Shown here: positions 34,779 to 42,723 of the stretch, one piece after another | Layout: each line of letters begins with the position of its first letter | Position numbering within the stretch: the first letter of the stretch is position 1 | NCBI GenBank assembly: GCA_963708325.1 | Contig: OY970203.1 | Coordinates: 434,001-498,000 of the forward strand | Reading direction: 5' to 3' | Length of the DNA stretch: 64,000 bases | Origin: G963708325 sp963708325 | GTDB taxonomy: Bacteria > Actinomycetota > Thermoleophilia > Solirubrobacterales > 70-9 | The notes under the pieces: generated by a model | The model's input: the letters and a program-made list of their open reading frames with translations, nothing else | Told to the model about the DNA's origin: nothing | Database searches by the model: none | Translations under genes and position numbers: made by a program

Positions 34779-35696
34779 TCAGCGATCGACTCCGGTTCCT
34801 GGAGGATCGCTGGGTAGGAGCGTGCGCAGCTCGAAGAGCATCGTGGTCGGATCTTCGAGCACGTCGCCGTAGGTGTAACGGCGGAAACGGTCGCCGCGGG
34901 CATGAGCCTCCCGCTCGCGCCGGCGATCCCGCTCCCACGCGTGACGCGAGCTGTGGTAGCGATAGCCGTCAAGCTCGATGGTCAGACGGTGCTCGGGCCA
35001 GCGACCGTCCACCCTCCTGCCGTCGGCCATCCGGTTGGTCAGGGGAAGCGGCAGCCCGGCCTCGTCGAGCAGTGCGAGGAACCTGCGCTCCAGCTTGCTC
35101 AGCGTCACCCGGACATCCCCGCGCAGGACGCGGCGCAGCTTCGCCGCTCCGGGGGTGCGCGGATGCCCGGCCAGCACCGCCTCCACCTGCGCCGGCTTGG
35201 TGCGGTGACGGACCCCGGCCTCGTGGCATGCGCGCGCCAGCTCGTCCTCGTCCAGCTCGGCGGCGAGGTCGACCAGCGTCTGAGCCACCGTCGTGACCGG
35301 GATCCGGCGCCACCTCGTGGTCCGGATCGCGCTCATGCGGCGGGACCGCCTGGTCCTGACTCCCGCCACGCGCCGCTCCGTCCGCGCGGTCACCTCCGGC
35401 GGCGGCGCGGAGCCCTTGAGCAGGCCGAAGAGGTGAGCGGCCGCGCGCCCGCTCAATACAGCGCCTTCGCCGCAGGCCCGCACCGCCGCCAGGTATCGCG
35501 CCTCCACGCTCGGTGCTCTGTGACCGACGCGGTAGACGCCGCGATGCTCGCGGATCAGGGCGCCGGTCAGCAGCCGCCGGTCGATCTCGTCCTTGCTGAC
35601 GCCGGCGCGGAGCAGCTCCGCTCGCGTCACCACCCCGTGCGAAACCGAGGCGATCCGCGCCAGCTCCCGCTCCACCGTCCTGCCTTTTCCGGCCAC
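34779..35696 (-). CDS. AbiEi-like HTH plus DUF559/Vsr-type nuclease domain protein
   Basis: A 305-residue two-domain protein. The N-terminus (SVSHGVVTRAELLRAGVSKDEIDRRLLTGALIREHRGVYRVG) is the winged-helix seen in AbiEi-type antitoxins. The C-terminus (LSKLERRFLALLDEAGLPLPLTNRMADGRRVDGRWPEHRLTIELDGYRYH) resembles DUF559, a very-short-patch-repair-like PD-(D/E)XK domain, with D in VDGRWP and E-L-D-G. This combination is common in actinobacteria and has no proven function. No toxin partner is adjacent. The GTG start lies inside a perfect dyad. Confidence 0.8.
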   Translation of the reverse strand: MAGKGRTVERELARIASVSHGVVTRAELLRAGVSKDEIDRRLLTGALIREHRGVYRVGHRAPSVEARYLAAVRACGEGAVLSGRAAAHLFGLLKGSAPPPEVTARTERRVAGVRTRRSRRMSAIRTTRWRRIPVTTVAQTLVDLAAELDEDELARACHEAGVRHRTKPAQVEAVLAGHPRTPGAAKLRRVLRGDVRVTLSKLERRFLALLDEAGLPLPLTNRMADGRRVDGRWPEHRLTIELDGYRYHSSRHAWERDRRREREAHARGDRFRRYTYGDVLEDPTTMLFELRTLLPSDPPGTGVDR

Positions 35697-35704
35697 TGGC
35701 CGGA
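35688..35704. promoter_or_regulatory. Dyad TCCGGCCA-C-TGGCCGGA over a start codon
   Basis: A perfect 8+8 inverted repeat around the GTG start of the AbiEi/DUF559 gene. It could be an autoregulatory operator for the protein's own winged helix, or a hairpin hiding the start codon in the mRNA. Confidence 0.35.
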
Positions 35705-35763
35705 GAAGTCAGGACGAGCGCTGATTCGCCCCGACGCAACGGCGATTCGCCCCCGCGGGGCCG

Positions 35764-36273
35764 TTACCCAGCCGAGGGCTCGCTCGGCTCCAGGACCATC
35801 ACGGGGATCTCGCGGTCGCCGGCGCGGCGGGCGTAGACGGCGTAGCCGGGGTAGCGGCGCACGGCGAGGTCCCACATGCGAGGGCGCTCCTCGGCGGTCG
35901 CCGTGCGGGCGCGGTAGGGGCGCGCCCTGCGCTCGTCGCCGTCGATCGCGAACGAAACGTCCGGGTTGGCGACGAGGTTGCGATACCAGGCCGGATGCCT
36001 GACGTCTCCGCCGCGGGAGGCGACCAGCAGCAGCCGGTCCCCGTCGCGGGTAAAGACAAGCGGCGTGTGCCGCTCGATCCCCGACCTCGCGCCTCGCACC
36101 TTGAGCAGCCCGACGCGGTCCCGGCCGGCCGTCGTCAAGCGGCCGCGGCTGAGGCGCATCAGCCCCCGGTCAAGGTGGGGAGCGACGTGGACGTAGAACC
36201 ACGATCCCGGCCGCGAGGAGACGAGCGGGATCAGCGCCCGCTCGAGCAGCGGACGGCGCGGCTCAGCCGTCAC
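35764..36273 (-). CDS. Deazaflavin (F420)-dependent nitroreductase family protein (Ddn-like)
   Basis: A 169-residue split-beta-barrel protein of the Ddn/FDOR family. TTAGRDRVGLLKVRGARSGIERHTPLVFTRDGDRLLLVASRGGDVRHPAWYRNLVANPDVSF contains the diagnostic G-A-R-S-G-x-x-R-x-T-P-L and HPAWYRNL segments that bind F420. The physiological substrate is unknown. The F420 biosynthetic genes at the left end would supply its cofactor. Its first 11 bases overlap the end of the PEPCK gene on the same strand. Confidence 0.85.
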   Translation of the reverse strand: MTAEPRRPLLERALIPLVSSRPGSWFYVHVAPHLDRGLMRLSRGRLTTAGRDRVGLLKVRGARSGIERHTPLVFTRDGDRLLLVASRGGDVRHPAWYRNLVANPDVSFAIDGDERRARPYRARTATAEERPRMWDLAVRRYPGYAVYARRAGDREIPVMVLEPSEPSAG

Positions 36274-38080
36274 CGAGCCGCTGCTCCAGCTGCTCCAGCT
36301 GGGCGCGGATCTCAGCGGGCATATGGTCGCCGAACCGCGCCAGGTGCTCCCTCATCTGGGGCAGCTGCTCGCGCACCGCGTCCGGCTCGACGCTCAGCAG
36401 CGTGCGCATGTCCTCGGCGGGCACGTCGAGCCCCTCGGTGTCGATCGCGTCCTCGGCGGGGACCAGGCCGATCGGCGTCTCGATCGCCTCTCCCTCGCCG
36501 GCGCAGCGCCGCAGCACCCAGTCGAGCGCCCTGATGTTCTCGCCGAAGCCGGGCCAGAGGAAGTTGCCGCTCTCGTCCTTGCGGAACCAGTTGACGATGA
36601 ATATCCGCGGCAGCTTGGAGACGTCCGAGCGGTGCTCGATCTCGAACCAGTGGCGGAAGTACTCGCCCATGTTGTAGCCGCAGAAGGGCAGCATCGCCAT
36701 CGGGTCGAAGCGAAGCTGTCCGACCTCACCGGCCGCGGCCGCCGTCGTCTCCACGGACATCGTCGCGGCGAGGAAGACCCCGTGCTCCCAATCGAGCGCC
36801 TCGTGCACGAGCGGCACCACGGTCGCCCGCCGCCCGCCGAAGAGAAAGGCGTCGATAGGCACGCCATCGGGGTCGTCCCACTCCTCGGTGAAGGTCGGGC
36901 ACCGCTTGATCGAGACGGTGAAGCGCGAGTTGGGATGCGCGGCCGGCTCGCTCGAGTCCGGCGTCCACTCGCCGCCGCGCCAGTCGACCAGATGCGCGGG
37001 CGGCTCGTCGGTCATCCCCTCCCACCAGACGTCGCCGTCATCGGTCAGGGCGCAGTTCGTGAAGATCGCGTCGCGCGACACCGTCTCCATCGCGTTGGGG
37101 TTCGTCTGCTCGCTGGTGCCGGGGGCGACGCCGAAGAAGCCGGCCTCCGGGTTGATCGCGTACAGGCGGCCATCCTCGCCGAAGCGCAGCCAGGCGATGT
37201 CGTCGCCGATCGTCTCCACCTTCCAGCCCGGCAGCGTCGGGGGCAGCATCGCCAGGTTCGTCTTGCCGGACGCGGAGGGGAAAGCCGCCGCCACGTACCT
37301 GGCCTCGCCCTGCGGCGAGGTGAGCTTGATGATCAGCATGTGCTCCGCCATCCAGCCCTCGTCGCGGGCCATCGCCGAGGCGATCCGCAGGGCCAGGCAC
37401 TTCTTGCCGAGCAGGGCGTTGCCGCCGTATCCCGAGCCGAACGACCAGATCTCGCGCGACGCGGGGAAATGAACGATGTACTTGGTCTCGTTGCAGGGCC
37501 AGGGCACGTCGTCGGCGCCCTCCTCCAGGGGCATGCCGACCGAGTGCAGGCAGGGGACGAACTCGCCGTCGGACCCGAGCGCCTCCAGGGCCGGCGTCCC
37601 CATCCGGGTCATGATCCGCATCGAGACCGCGACGTAGGCAGAGTCCGTGAGCTGGACGCCGATCTGGGAGTGCTCGGAGCCGATCGGCCCCATCGAGAAG
37701 GGCACCACGTACATCGTCCGCCCGCGCATCGAGCCGCGGAAGAGGTCGGTGAGCGTCTCTCGCATCTCCGCGGGGTCGCGCCAGTTGTTGGTCGGGCCGG
37801 CGGCGTCCTCGGTCTCGGAGCAGATGAAGGTGCGGTCCTCGACGCGAGCGACGTCATCGGGGTCGGAGCGAGCTAGGTAGGAGTTCGGGCGCCGCTCCTC
37901 CGAGAGCCGCTCGAACGTGCCGGCGTCGATCAGCTCCTGGCAGAGGCGGTCGTACTCGGCCTGGGATCCGTCGCACCAGTGGATCGACCCGGGCCCGGTC
38001 AGCGCGGCCACCTCGTCCACCCACGAGACGAGCCGGCGGTGCTCCGTGGGTGCCTCGGCGGCGGTCGTGCTCTCGCTCAC
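36263..38080 (-). CDS. pckG: GTP-dependent phosphoenolpyruvate carboxykinase
   Basis: Converts oxaloacetate to phosphoenolpyruvate for gluconeogenesis, 605 residues, normal for the GTP class. Motifs: FGSGYGGNALLGKKC (substrate/Mn), AAFPSASGKTNLAM (P-loop, residues 266-278), NPEAGFFGVAPGT, and WPGFGENIRALDW (guanine binding). The hyper-reactive P-loop cysteine of well-studied GTP-PEPCKs is serine here (S271). I chose GTG 38080; a longer frame to 38311 would put about 77 atypical residues in front. The gene diverges from the secreted protein at 38208. Confidence 0.93.
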   Translation of the reverse strand: MSESTTAAEAPTEHRRLVSWVDEVAALTGPGSIHWCDGSQAEYDRLCQELIDAGTFERLSEERRPNSYLARSDPDDVARVEDRTFICSETEDAAGPTNNWRDPAEMRETLTDLFRGSMRGRTMYVVPFSMGPIGSEHSQIGVQLTDSAYVAVSMRIMTRMGTPALEALGSDGEFVPCLHSVGMPLEEGADDVPWPCNETKYIVHFPASREIWSFGSGYGGNALLGKKCLALRIASAMARDEGWMAEHMLIIKLTSPQGEARYVAAAFPSASGKTNLAMLPPTLPGWKVETIGDDIAWLRFGEDGRLYAINPEAGFFGVAPGTSEQTNPNAMETVSRDAIFTNCALTDDGDVWWEGMTDEPPAHLVDWRGGEWTPDSSEPAAHPNSRFTVSIKRCPTFTEEWDDPDGVPIDAFLFGGRRATVVPLVHEALDWEHGVFLAATMSVETTAAAAGEVGQLRFDPMAMLPFCGYNMGEYFRHWFEIEHRSDVSKLPRIFIVNWFRKDESGNFLWPGFGENIRALDWVLRRCAGEGEAIETPIGLVPAEDAIDTEGLDVPAEDMRTLLSVEPDAVREQLPQMREHLARFGDHMPAEIRAQLEQLEQRLGDG

Positions 38081-38207
38081 TTTTGGCGGATCAACTCCTC
38101 TCAGGGATCGGGGGGAGGCCGGGCATTCTTTCGCATACCCCGCCGGGGCGGTCCCGACGGCGCCGAATCGGGGTGCCCGCCGGATGGGGACAGGTACCCT
38201 CGTCCGC

Positions 38208-39401
38208 GTGCGGAGCCTGTGGGCACGGGCGGCGTTTTTCGGCCTTGCGGCCTCCATCGTGCTGCTCGCCGGCGGCGGCTCCAGCGCCGCCTTCTCCGCC
38301 TCCGCCGGCAAGTCCCACCTCTTCCACCAGGCCGGGAGCAGCTTCGACCGCTGGACCGGCAGGGGGGCGGGCTGCGCGTCCTACTACGCCGGCCGCTACT
38401 CGCGGCTGCAGATGTTCTCGCCGTACGCCGACTCCTGCGCCCGCCAGTACGGCGGGGCCCTCGGCTACGCCGACGTGCAGGCGATCTACAAGCACCGCCG
38501 CGGTGCTCCGATCACGCCGCGCTGGGTGCTGAAGGACGCGGGCGGCCACCGCCTGTTCGTGCGCTTCGGCTGCGGTGGCGGCACCTGCCCGATGTTCGCC
38601 GCCGATATCGGCAGCCGCGCGTTCCAGGACCACTACATCGCCCAGGTCCGCCGCTGGTCGCCGCTCTACAGGGGGATCTTCATCGACGACGTCAACTGGC
38701 ACGTCAACGTCGGCAACCGCCACGGCGGGTTCGTGCGCCCGATCGACCGCCGCACCGGACGCCCGATGACCGAGCGCAACTGGCGGCGCTACATGGCCGA
38801 CTTCCTCGAGCGGATCAAGGCGGCCTTTCCGGCGAAGGAGCGGATGGTCAATACGGTCTGGTGGCGGCACGCCAGCAGCCTTGACGATCCCGACGTGCGA
38901 CGCGGGGTACTCGCGGCGACGGATTTCGAGATCGAGCGGGGCACGGCGGACACGTTCGGGCCCGAGCCCTTCGCCGGCCTGCTCGCCTACGTAGACCGCC
39001 TCCACCAGTTGGGCCTCGGCGTCAACCTCGACAGCACGCAGGGCACCCGCGCCCGGGCCGAGTTCGAGATGGCGGCCTACTTCCTGATCTCGACCGGCAG
39101 GGACATGTACTCGACGGGCTTCCGCTCCTGCCCGGAGAACACGGGCCGCAACGGCTGCTCGGGAGCCTGGTGGGGCGCATACGCGACGGACCTCGGGACG
39201 CCGGCCGGGCATGCGTTCCTGCGCTCAAACGGCGTCTACGAGCGCGACTTCCAGCAGGGCCTCGTCCTGCTCAACCCGCCAGGGGCCCCGGCGCGCACGA
39301 TCAGCTTCACCCCGCGCATTTACCGCAACCTCGACGGCGTCCTGGTGACGAGCGTGACCCTCGGGGGCGGACAGGCGGCCGTGCTGACACCGCTGCTGTA
39401 G
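38208..39401 (+). CDS. Secreted putative glycoside-hydrolase-like protein
   Basis: A 397-residue exported protein with a signal peptide (ARAAFFGLAASIVLLAGGGSSAAFSASA). The body looks like a TIM-barrel glycosidase: GIFIDDVNWHVNVGN with two acidic residues at a strand end, MVNTVWWRHAS, DFEIERGTAD and YFLISTGRDMYSTGF. This resembles the hypothetical-glycosidase families related to GH66/GH114-type barrels; the substrate is unknown. TACCCT (38195-38200) ends 7 bases before GTG 38208, so I prefer that to ATG 38184. Confidence 0.65.
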   Translation: MRSLWARAAFFGLAASIVLLAGGGSSAAFSASAGKSHLFHQAGSSFDRWTGRGAGCASYYAGRYSRLQMFSPYADSCARQYGGALGYADVQAIYKHRRGAPITPRWVLKDAGGHRLFVRFGCGGGTCPMFAADIGSRAFQDHYIAQVRRWSPLYRGIFIDDVNWHVNVGNRHGGFVRPIDRRTGRPMTERNWRRYMADFLERIKAAFPAKERMVNTVWWRHASSLDDPDVRRGVLAATDFEIERGTADTFGPEPFAGLLAYVDRLHQLGLGVNLDSTQGTRARAEFEMAAYFLISTGRDMYSTGFRSCPENTGRNGCSGAWWGAYATDLGTPAGHAFLRSNGVYERDFQQGLVLLNPPGAPARTISFTPRIYRNLDGVLVTSVTLGGGQAAVLTPLL

Positions 39402-39513
39402 CCGCCGCGCGCCGACGACCTCGGTGAGCTCTCCGGCGGCCAGGCCGCCGTGCTGAAGCCCGCGGTCCAGGCTCCCGCGACCTCGCACGGTTGCGGCTAT
39501 CCTGCCGCCCCCT

Positions 39514-40737
39514 GTGAGGTTCTACGAATACGAGTCGCGCCGGATCGTCGAGCTCGCCGGGATCCCGGTTACGAAGTACGGGTTCTGCCGCACCGCGTCC
39601 GAGGCGAGGGCCGCGGCGAACGAGATCGGCGGCCCGGTGGTGATCAAGTCCCAGGTGCTGACCGGCGGCCGGATGAAGGCCGGCGGGGTGAAGTTCGCCG
39701 ACGATCCCGGGGAGGCCGAGGCGCTGGCGGCCGAGGTCCTCGAGCTGGAGATCAACGGCCACATGCCGCGCGGCGTGCTGGTCGACCCGAAGGCCGAGAT
39801 CAAGCAGGAGTACTACGCCGGCGTTGTCTGGGACGGCACGCGCAAGCGGCCGATGATGCTGTTCAGCGACATGGGCGGGATCGACATCGAGGAGGTGGCC
39901 GAGCAGCACCCCGACCACGTCGGCCGCGGCCACCTCTCCAACCTGATGCCGATCTCCGACTTCGAGGCCAAGCAGGTGGTCGCCTCGGTCGGCGTCACGG
40001 GGTCCCAGCTAAACCGGGCCACGCCCGTGCTCGCCCGGCTGGCCCGCCTTTTCCGCGAGCGCGACATGACCCTGGCCGAGATCAACCCCCTCGCGGAGCT
40101 GGCCGACGGCAGCTTCGTCGCCCTCGACGCGCACATGGAGATGGAGGACGAGGCGGTCGGGCGCCAGCGGGCGCTGCTGCGCGACGAGCTCGGGATCGCC
40201 GAGGACGACACCCGCGAGCCGTACGAGCCGAGCGAGTTCGAGCGCACCGTGACCGCGATCGACGCCGCCGACCATCGCGGCGTGATCCAGGGGCGCGACC
40301 ACGGCTTCAAGGGCAACCTCGGTCTCGTGATCGGCGCCGGCGGGGGCTCACTGACGCTGACCGACGCGGTCCGCAGCCAGGGGGGCCGGCCGGCCAACTA
40401 CTCGGAGATCGGCGGCAACCCCTCGGTTGCGAAGGCCTGCGGCCTCGCCAGGGCGGTGCTGGAGAAGGAGGGCGTGGAGAAGATCGCCGTGATGATGTCG
40501 ATCGTCTCCAACACCCGTGTCGACATCGTCGCCCGGGGCGTGATCAAGGCCTGCCTCGAGCTGGACCGCGACCCGGCGGAGACGATCGCGATCTTCCGCA
40601 TCCCCGGCGCCTGGGAGGAGGAGGGCTTCAAGATCCTCGAGCGCCACGGCGTAGAGTACTGCGACCGCTCGGTGTCGATGTGGGAGGCGGCCCGCCGCGC
40701 GGTCACCAAGATTCAGGGGGAGGCAGCGCCGGCGTGA
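39514..40737 (+). CDS. sucC: Succinyl-CoA ligase (or related acid-CoA ligase) beta subunit
   Basis: ATP-grasp subunit of 407 residues. MRFYEYESRRIVELAGIPVTKYGF is the N-terminal ATP-grasp opening; VVIKSQVLTGGRMKAGGVKF, ITLAEINPLAEL-type metal-binding and GLVIGAGGGSLTLTDAVRSQGGRPANYSEIGGNPS follow. The last third is the CoA-ligase flavodoxin-like domain. It could act as succinyl-CoA synthetase or, given the malyl-CoA-type lyase nearby, as malate-CoA ligase; sequence alone does not separate these. The stop overlaps the alpha-subunit GTG. Confidence 0.88.
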   Translation: MRFYEYESRRIVELAGIPVTKYGFCRTASEARAAANEIGGPVVIKSQVLTGGRMKAGGVKFADDPGEAEALAAEVLELEINGHMPRGVLVDPKAEIKQEYYAGVVWDGTRKRPMMLFSDMGGIDIEEVAEQHPDHVGRGHLSNLMPISDFEAKQVVASVGVTGSQLNRATPVLARLARLFRERDMTLAEINPLAELADGSFVALDAHMEMEDEAVGRQRALLRDELGIAEDDTREPYEPSEFERTVTAIDAADHRGVIQGRDHGFKGNLGLVIGAGGGSLTLTDAVRSQGGRPANYSEIGGNPSVAKACGLARAVLEKEGVEKIAVMMSIVSNTRVDIVARGVIKACLELDRDPAETIAIFRIPGAWEEEGFKILERHGVEYCDRSVSMWEAARRAVTKIQGEAAPA

Positions 40738-41651
40738 GCATCCTGCTACGCGAGGACACCACCTTCATCGTCCAGGGGATCACCGGACGCGAGGCGGTGA
40801 ACCTGACCCGGGAGTGCCTCGACTACGGCTCGAAGGTGGTCGGCGGCGTCACGCCCGGGCGCAAGGGCCGCGAGGTGCACGGCGTGCCCGTGTTCGACAC
40901 GGTCGCGCAGGCGGTGGAGAACCACGGCGGGCCGGTCGACGGCTCCGTCGTCACCGTCCCCCCCGCCTTCACCAAGGACGCGGTCTTCGAGGCGCTCGAG
41001 AACGGGATCGGGCTGATCGTGATCGTCACCGAGCGGATCCCGCGCGGCGACGTCGCCGAGATGGTCGAGCTGGCCGACGCCCGCGGCGCGCGCATCATCG
41101 GCCCCAACTGCCTCGGCGTGATCGCCCCGGAGGTGGCGAAGATGGGCGGGATCGGCGGCCCGGCCAGGGACGCCCGCAAGGCCTACGCTCCCGGTCCGGT
41201 CGGGGTGATGTCGCGTTCGGGAGGGATGACCACCGAGATCTCCTCGTCGCTGACCGCAGCCGGCCTCGGCGTCTCCACCGCCGTGTCGATCGGCGGCGAC
41301 GCGATCATCGGCTCCACCTACGCGGAGCTGATGCCGCTGTTCGAGGCGGACCAGCAGACCGAGGCGATCGTGATCTACACGGAGCCGGGCGGCCGCATGG
41401 AGGCCCAGCTCTCCGAGTGGGTGGCCGACAACGACTCCCGCCTGCCGATCGTCGCCTTCATGGCGGGCAAGTTCATGGACGACGAGGAGATGCAGGGGAT
41501 GAGCTTCGGCCACGCCGGCACGATCGTCGAGGGCAAGGAGGACACCGCGGCGGAGAAGATCGCCCGCCTGGAGGCGGCCGGGATCCGGGTCGTCGAGCGG
41601 ATCGACGAGATCCCCGATGCCGTCAAGGAGCGCCTGGGGGCGAGGGTGTGA
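40734..41651 (+). CDS. sucD: Succinyl-CoA ligase (or related acid-CoA ligase) alpha subunit
   Basis: CoA-binding and phospho-histidine subunit, 305 residues. TTFIVQGITGREAVNLTRECLDYGSKVVGGVTPGRKG is the CoA-binding Rossmann start, IIGPNCLGVI the central block, and SFGHAGTIVEGKEDTAAEK carries the phosphorylated histidine (about residue 260). Start GTG 40734 overlaps the beta-subunit stop (GTGA), and its own stop overlaps the ferredoxin ATG, so the three genes are translationally coupled. Confidence 0.9.
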   Translation: MSILLREDTTFIVQGITGREAVNLTRECLDYGSKVVGGVTPGRKGREVHGVPVFDTVAQAVENHGGPVDGSVVTVPPAFTKDAVFEALENGIGLIVIVTERIPRGDVAEMVELADARGARIIGPNCLGVIAPEVAKMGGIGGPARDARKAYAPGPVGVMSRSGGMTTEISSSLTAAGLGVSTAVSIGGDAIIGSTYAELMPLFEADQQTEAIVIYTEPGGRMEAQLSEWVADNDSRLPIVAFMAGKFMDDEEMQGMSFGHAGTIVEGKEDTAAEKIARLEAAGIRVVERIDEIPDAVKERLGARV

Positions 41652-41911
41652 TGGCCGGCGACGCGCCAGCACGGCTCGAGGCCGTCTTCATCGAGGTCGA
41701 CGTCGACGACTCGATCGCGAACGACGCCGAGCTTGCCGCCAAGCTCGAGGAGGTCTGCCCGGTGGACATCTTCCGCGCCGCCGACGGCCGCGTCGAGATC
41801 GTGCGCTCCAACCTCGACGAGTGCGTGCTCTGCGAGCTGTGCCTCGACGCCGCGCCGGACGGCACCGTCGCCGTGCGCAAGCTCTACGATGGCACCGAGC
41901 TGCGCCGGTAG
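41651..41911 (+). CDS. Small 4Fe-4S ferredoxin-like protein
   Basis: An 86-residue protein. EEVCPVDIF supplies one C-P cysteine and DECVLCELCL a C-x2-C-x2-C cluster, together enough for one [4Fe-4S] cluster. The cysteine order is that of FixX-like half-ferredoxins. Coupled to the acid-CoA ligase genes, and near korAB, it is a plausible electron acceptor for the 2-oxoglutarate oxidoreductase encoded 3.7 kb downstream. Confidence 0.75.
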   Translation: MAGDAPARLEAVFIEVDVDDSIANDAELAAKLEEVCPVDIFRAADGRVEIVRSNLDECVLCELCLDAAPDGTVAVRKLYDGTELRR

Positions 41912-41923
41912 CTTCAACCGATT

Positions 41924-42358
41924 TCAGCCGGCGTCGTCCGGAAGCATGCGAAAGCTCCCGCCGGCGAGGGGAGAAACGGCGCGGAAGTGGCGCTCGTCGA
42001 AGGTCGCGAGCGATGTTGTTGACCAGCGATCGGCGAGCACCACGGTGGAGGCGTCGGCCAAGCCAAGCTCCAGGTCGCGGTGGCGGCGGCACAGATCCGC
42101 GGCGGATCGCAGCCCCGGCGCATCGAGGCTGTCCACGCGATAGGCGGCCCAGAGATCGTCAAGGAACGCCAGCTCGGCGTCGACCCCGAGTCGGCTGAGA
42201 ATGAGATAGTCCGCCTCCGCGGCGACGAATGCCGGAACGACTAGCTCCCCTCGCCAGGTCGCGACCAGTTCCCGGCAGGCGTCGTGGCGCGTATCCGATC
42301 GGTCAGCTGTCCCGTAGAGGACGCCGCTGTCGACGATCAGGGCCGGCGACGTCCCCAC
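41924..42358 (-). CDS. vapC: PIN-domain toxin (VapC-like)
   Basis: Predicted Mg-dependent ribonuclease toxin, 144 residues. LIVDSGVLYGTADRSDTRH opens the PIN fold with the first conserved aspartate; LVVPAFVAAEADYL gives a glutamate; LELGLADASTVVLADRWSTTSLATFDERHF gives the later acidic residues (D in ADAS and D in TFDERHF). The GTG at 42358 is inside the end of the antitoxin gene (22-base overlap), the usual arrangement. Convergent with the ferredoxin gene. Confidence 0.85.
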   Translation of the reverse strand: MGTSPALIVDSGVLYGTADRSDTRHDACRELVATWRGELVVPAFVAAEADYLILSRLGVDAELAFLDDLWAAYRVDSLDAPGLRSAADLCRRHRDLELGLADASTVVLADRWSTTSLATFDERHFRAVSPLAGGSFRMLPDDAG

Positions 42359-42570
42359 TCCCGGCGCAGGATCTCGTCCGCGTGCTCGGCGATTGCCTCG
42401 CCCGTACCCCGGCCGATTCCGTGGGAGCGGAACACCCGCTGCTTGCCCGTGGCCGTCTCGCGGGCGATCGCGTCGCGAATGATCTCGGCCTGCGAGCGGC
42501 CGGTGCGCGCGGCGAGACGCCGCAGCGCGGCCGCCTGCTCCTCGCCCAGATATACGGTCGTCTTCACCAT
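42337..42570 (-). CDS. vapB: Ribbon-helix-helix antitoxin (VapB-like)
   Basis: A 77-residue DNA-binding antitoxin. MVKTTVYLGEEQAAALRRLAARTGRSQAEIIRDAIARE is a complete ribbon-helix-helix domain (strand, helix A, R-S-Q-A turn, helix B). The C-terminal half, ending REWGRRRP, would wrap the toxin. A dyad with CCATATATGG core lies immediately upstream of the ATG. The pair is likely autoregulated. Confidence 0.87.
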   Translation of the reverse strand: MVKTTVYLGEEQAAALRRLAARTGRSQAEIIRDAIARETATGKQRVFRSHGIGRGTGEAIAEHADEILRREWGRRRP

Positions 42571-42586
42571 GTGCCATATATGGTAC
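42571..42586. promoter_or_regulatory. Probable VapB operator (CCATATATGG core)
   Basis: A near-perfect 16-base dyad, GT-x-CCATATATGG-x-AC, directly adjoining the antitoxin ATG and overlapping any -10 region for the minus-strand pair. RHH proteins typically bind such short AT-centred dyads, so this is the likely autoregulatory site. Confidence 0.6.
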
Positions 42587-42723
42587 CAGCTACGCGGAGC
42601 TGGGTTTGCCAAACGGCCCCGCGGGACCGCCTCTCGTCCTCGAGGGTCCGTGGTCGCTGGCCCCGTCCTGAATCTCCGTCCCATATAAGTCCGAACCGTG
42701 CCCCCTTCGCCGCCCGTCGCCGC

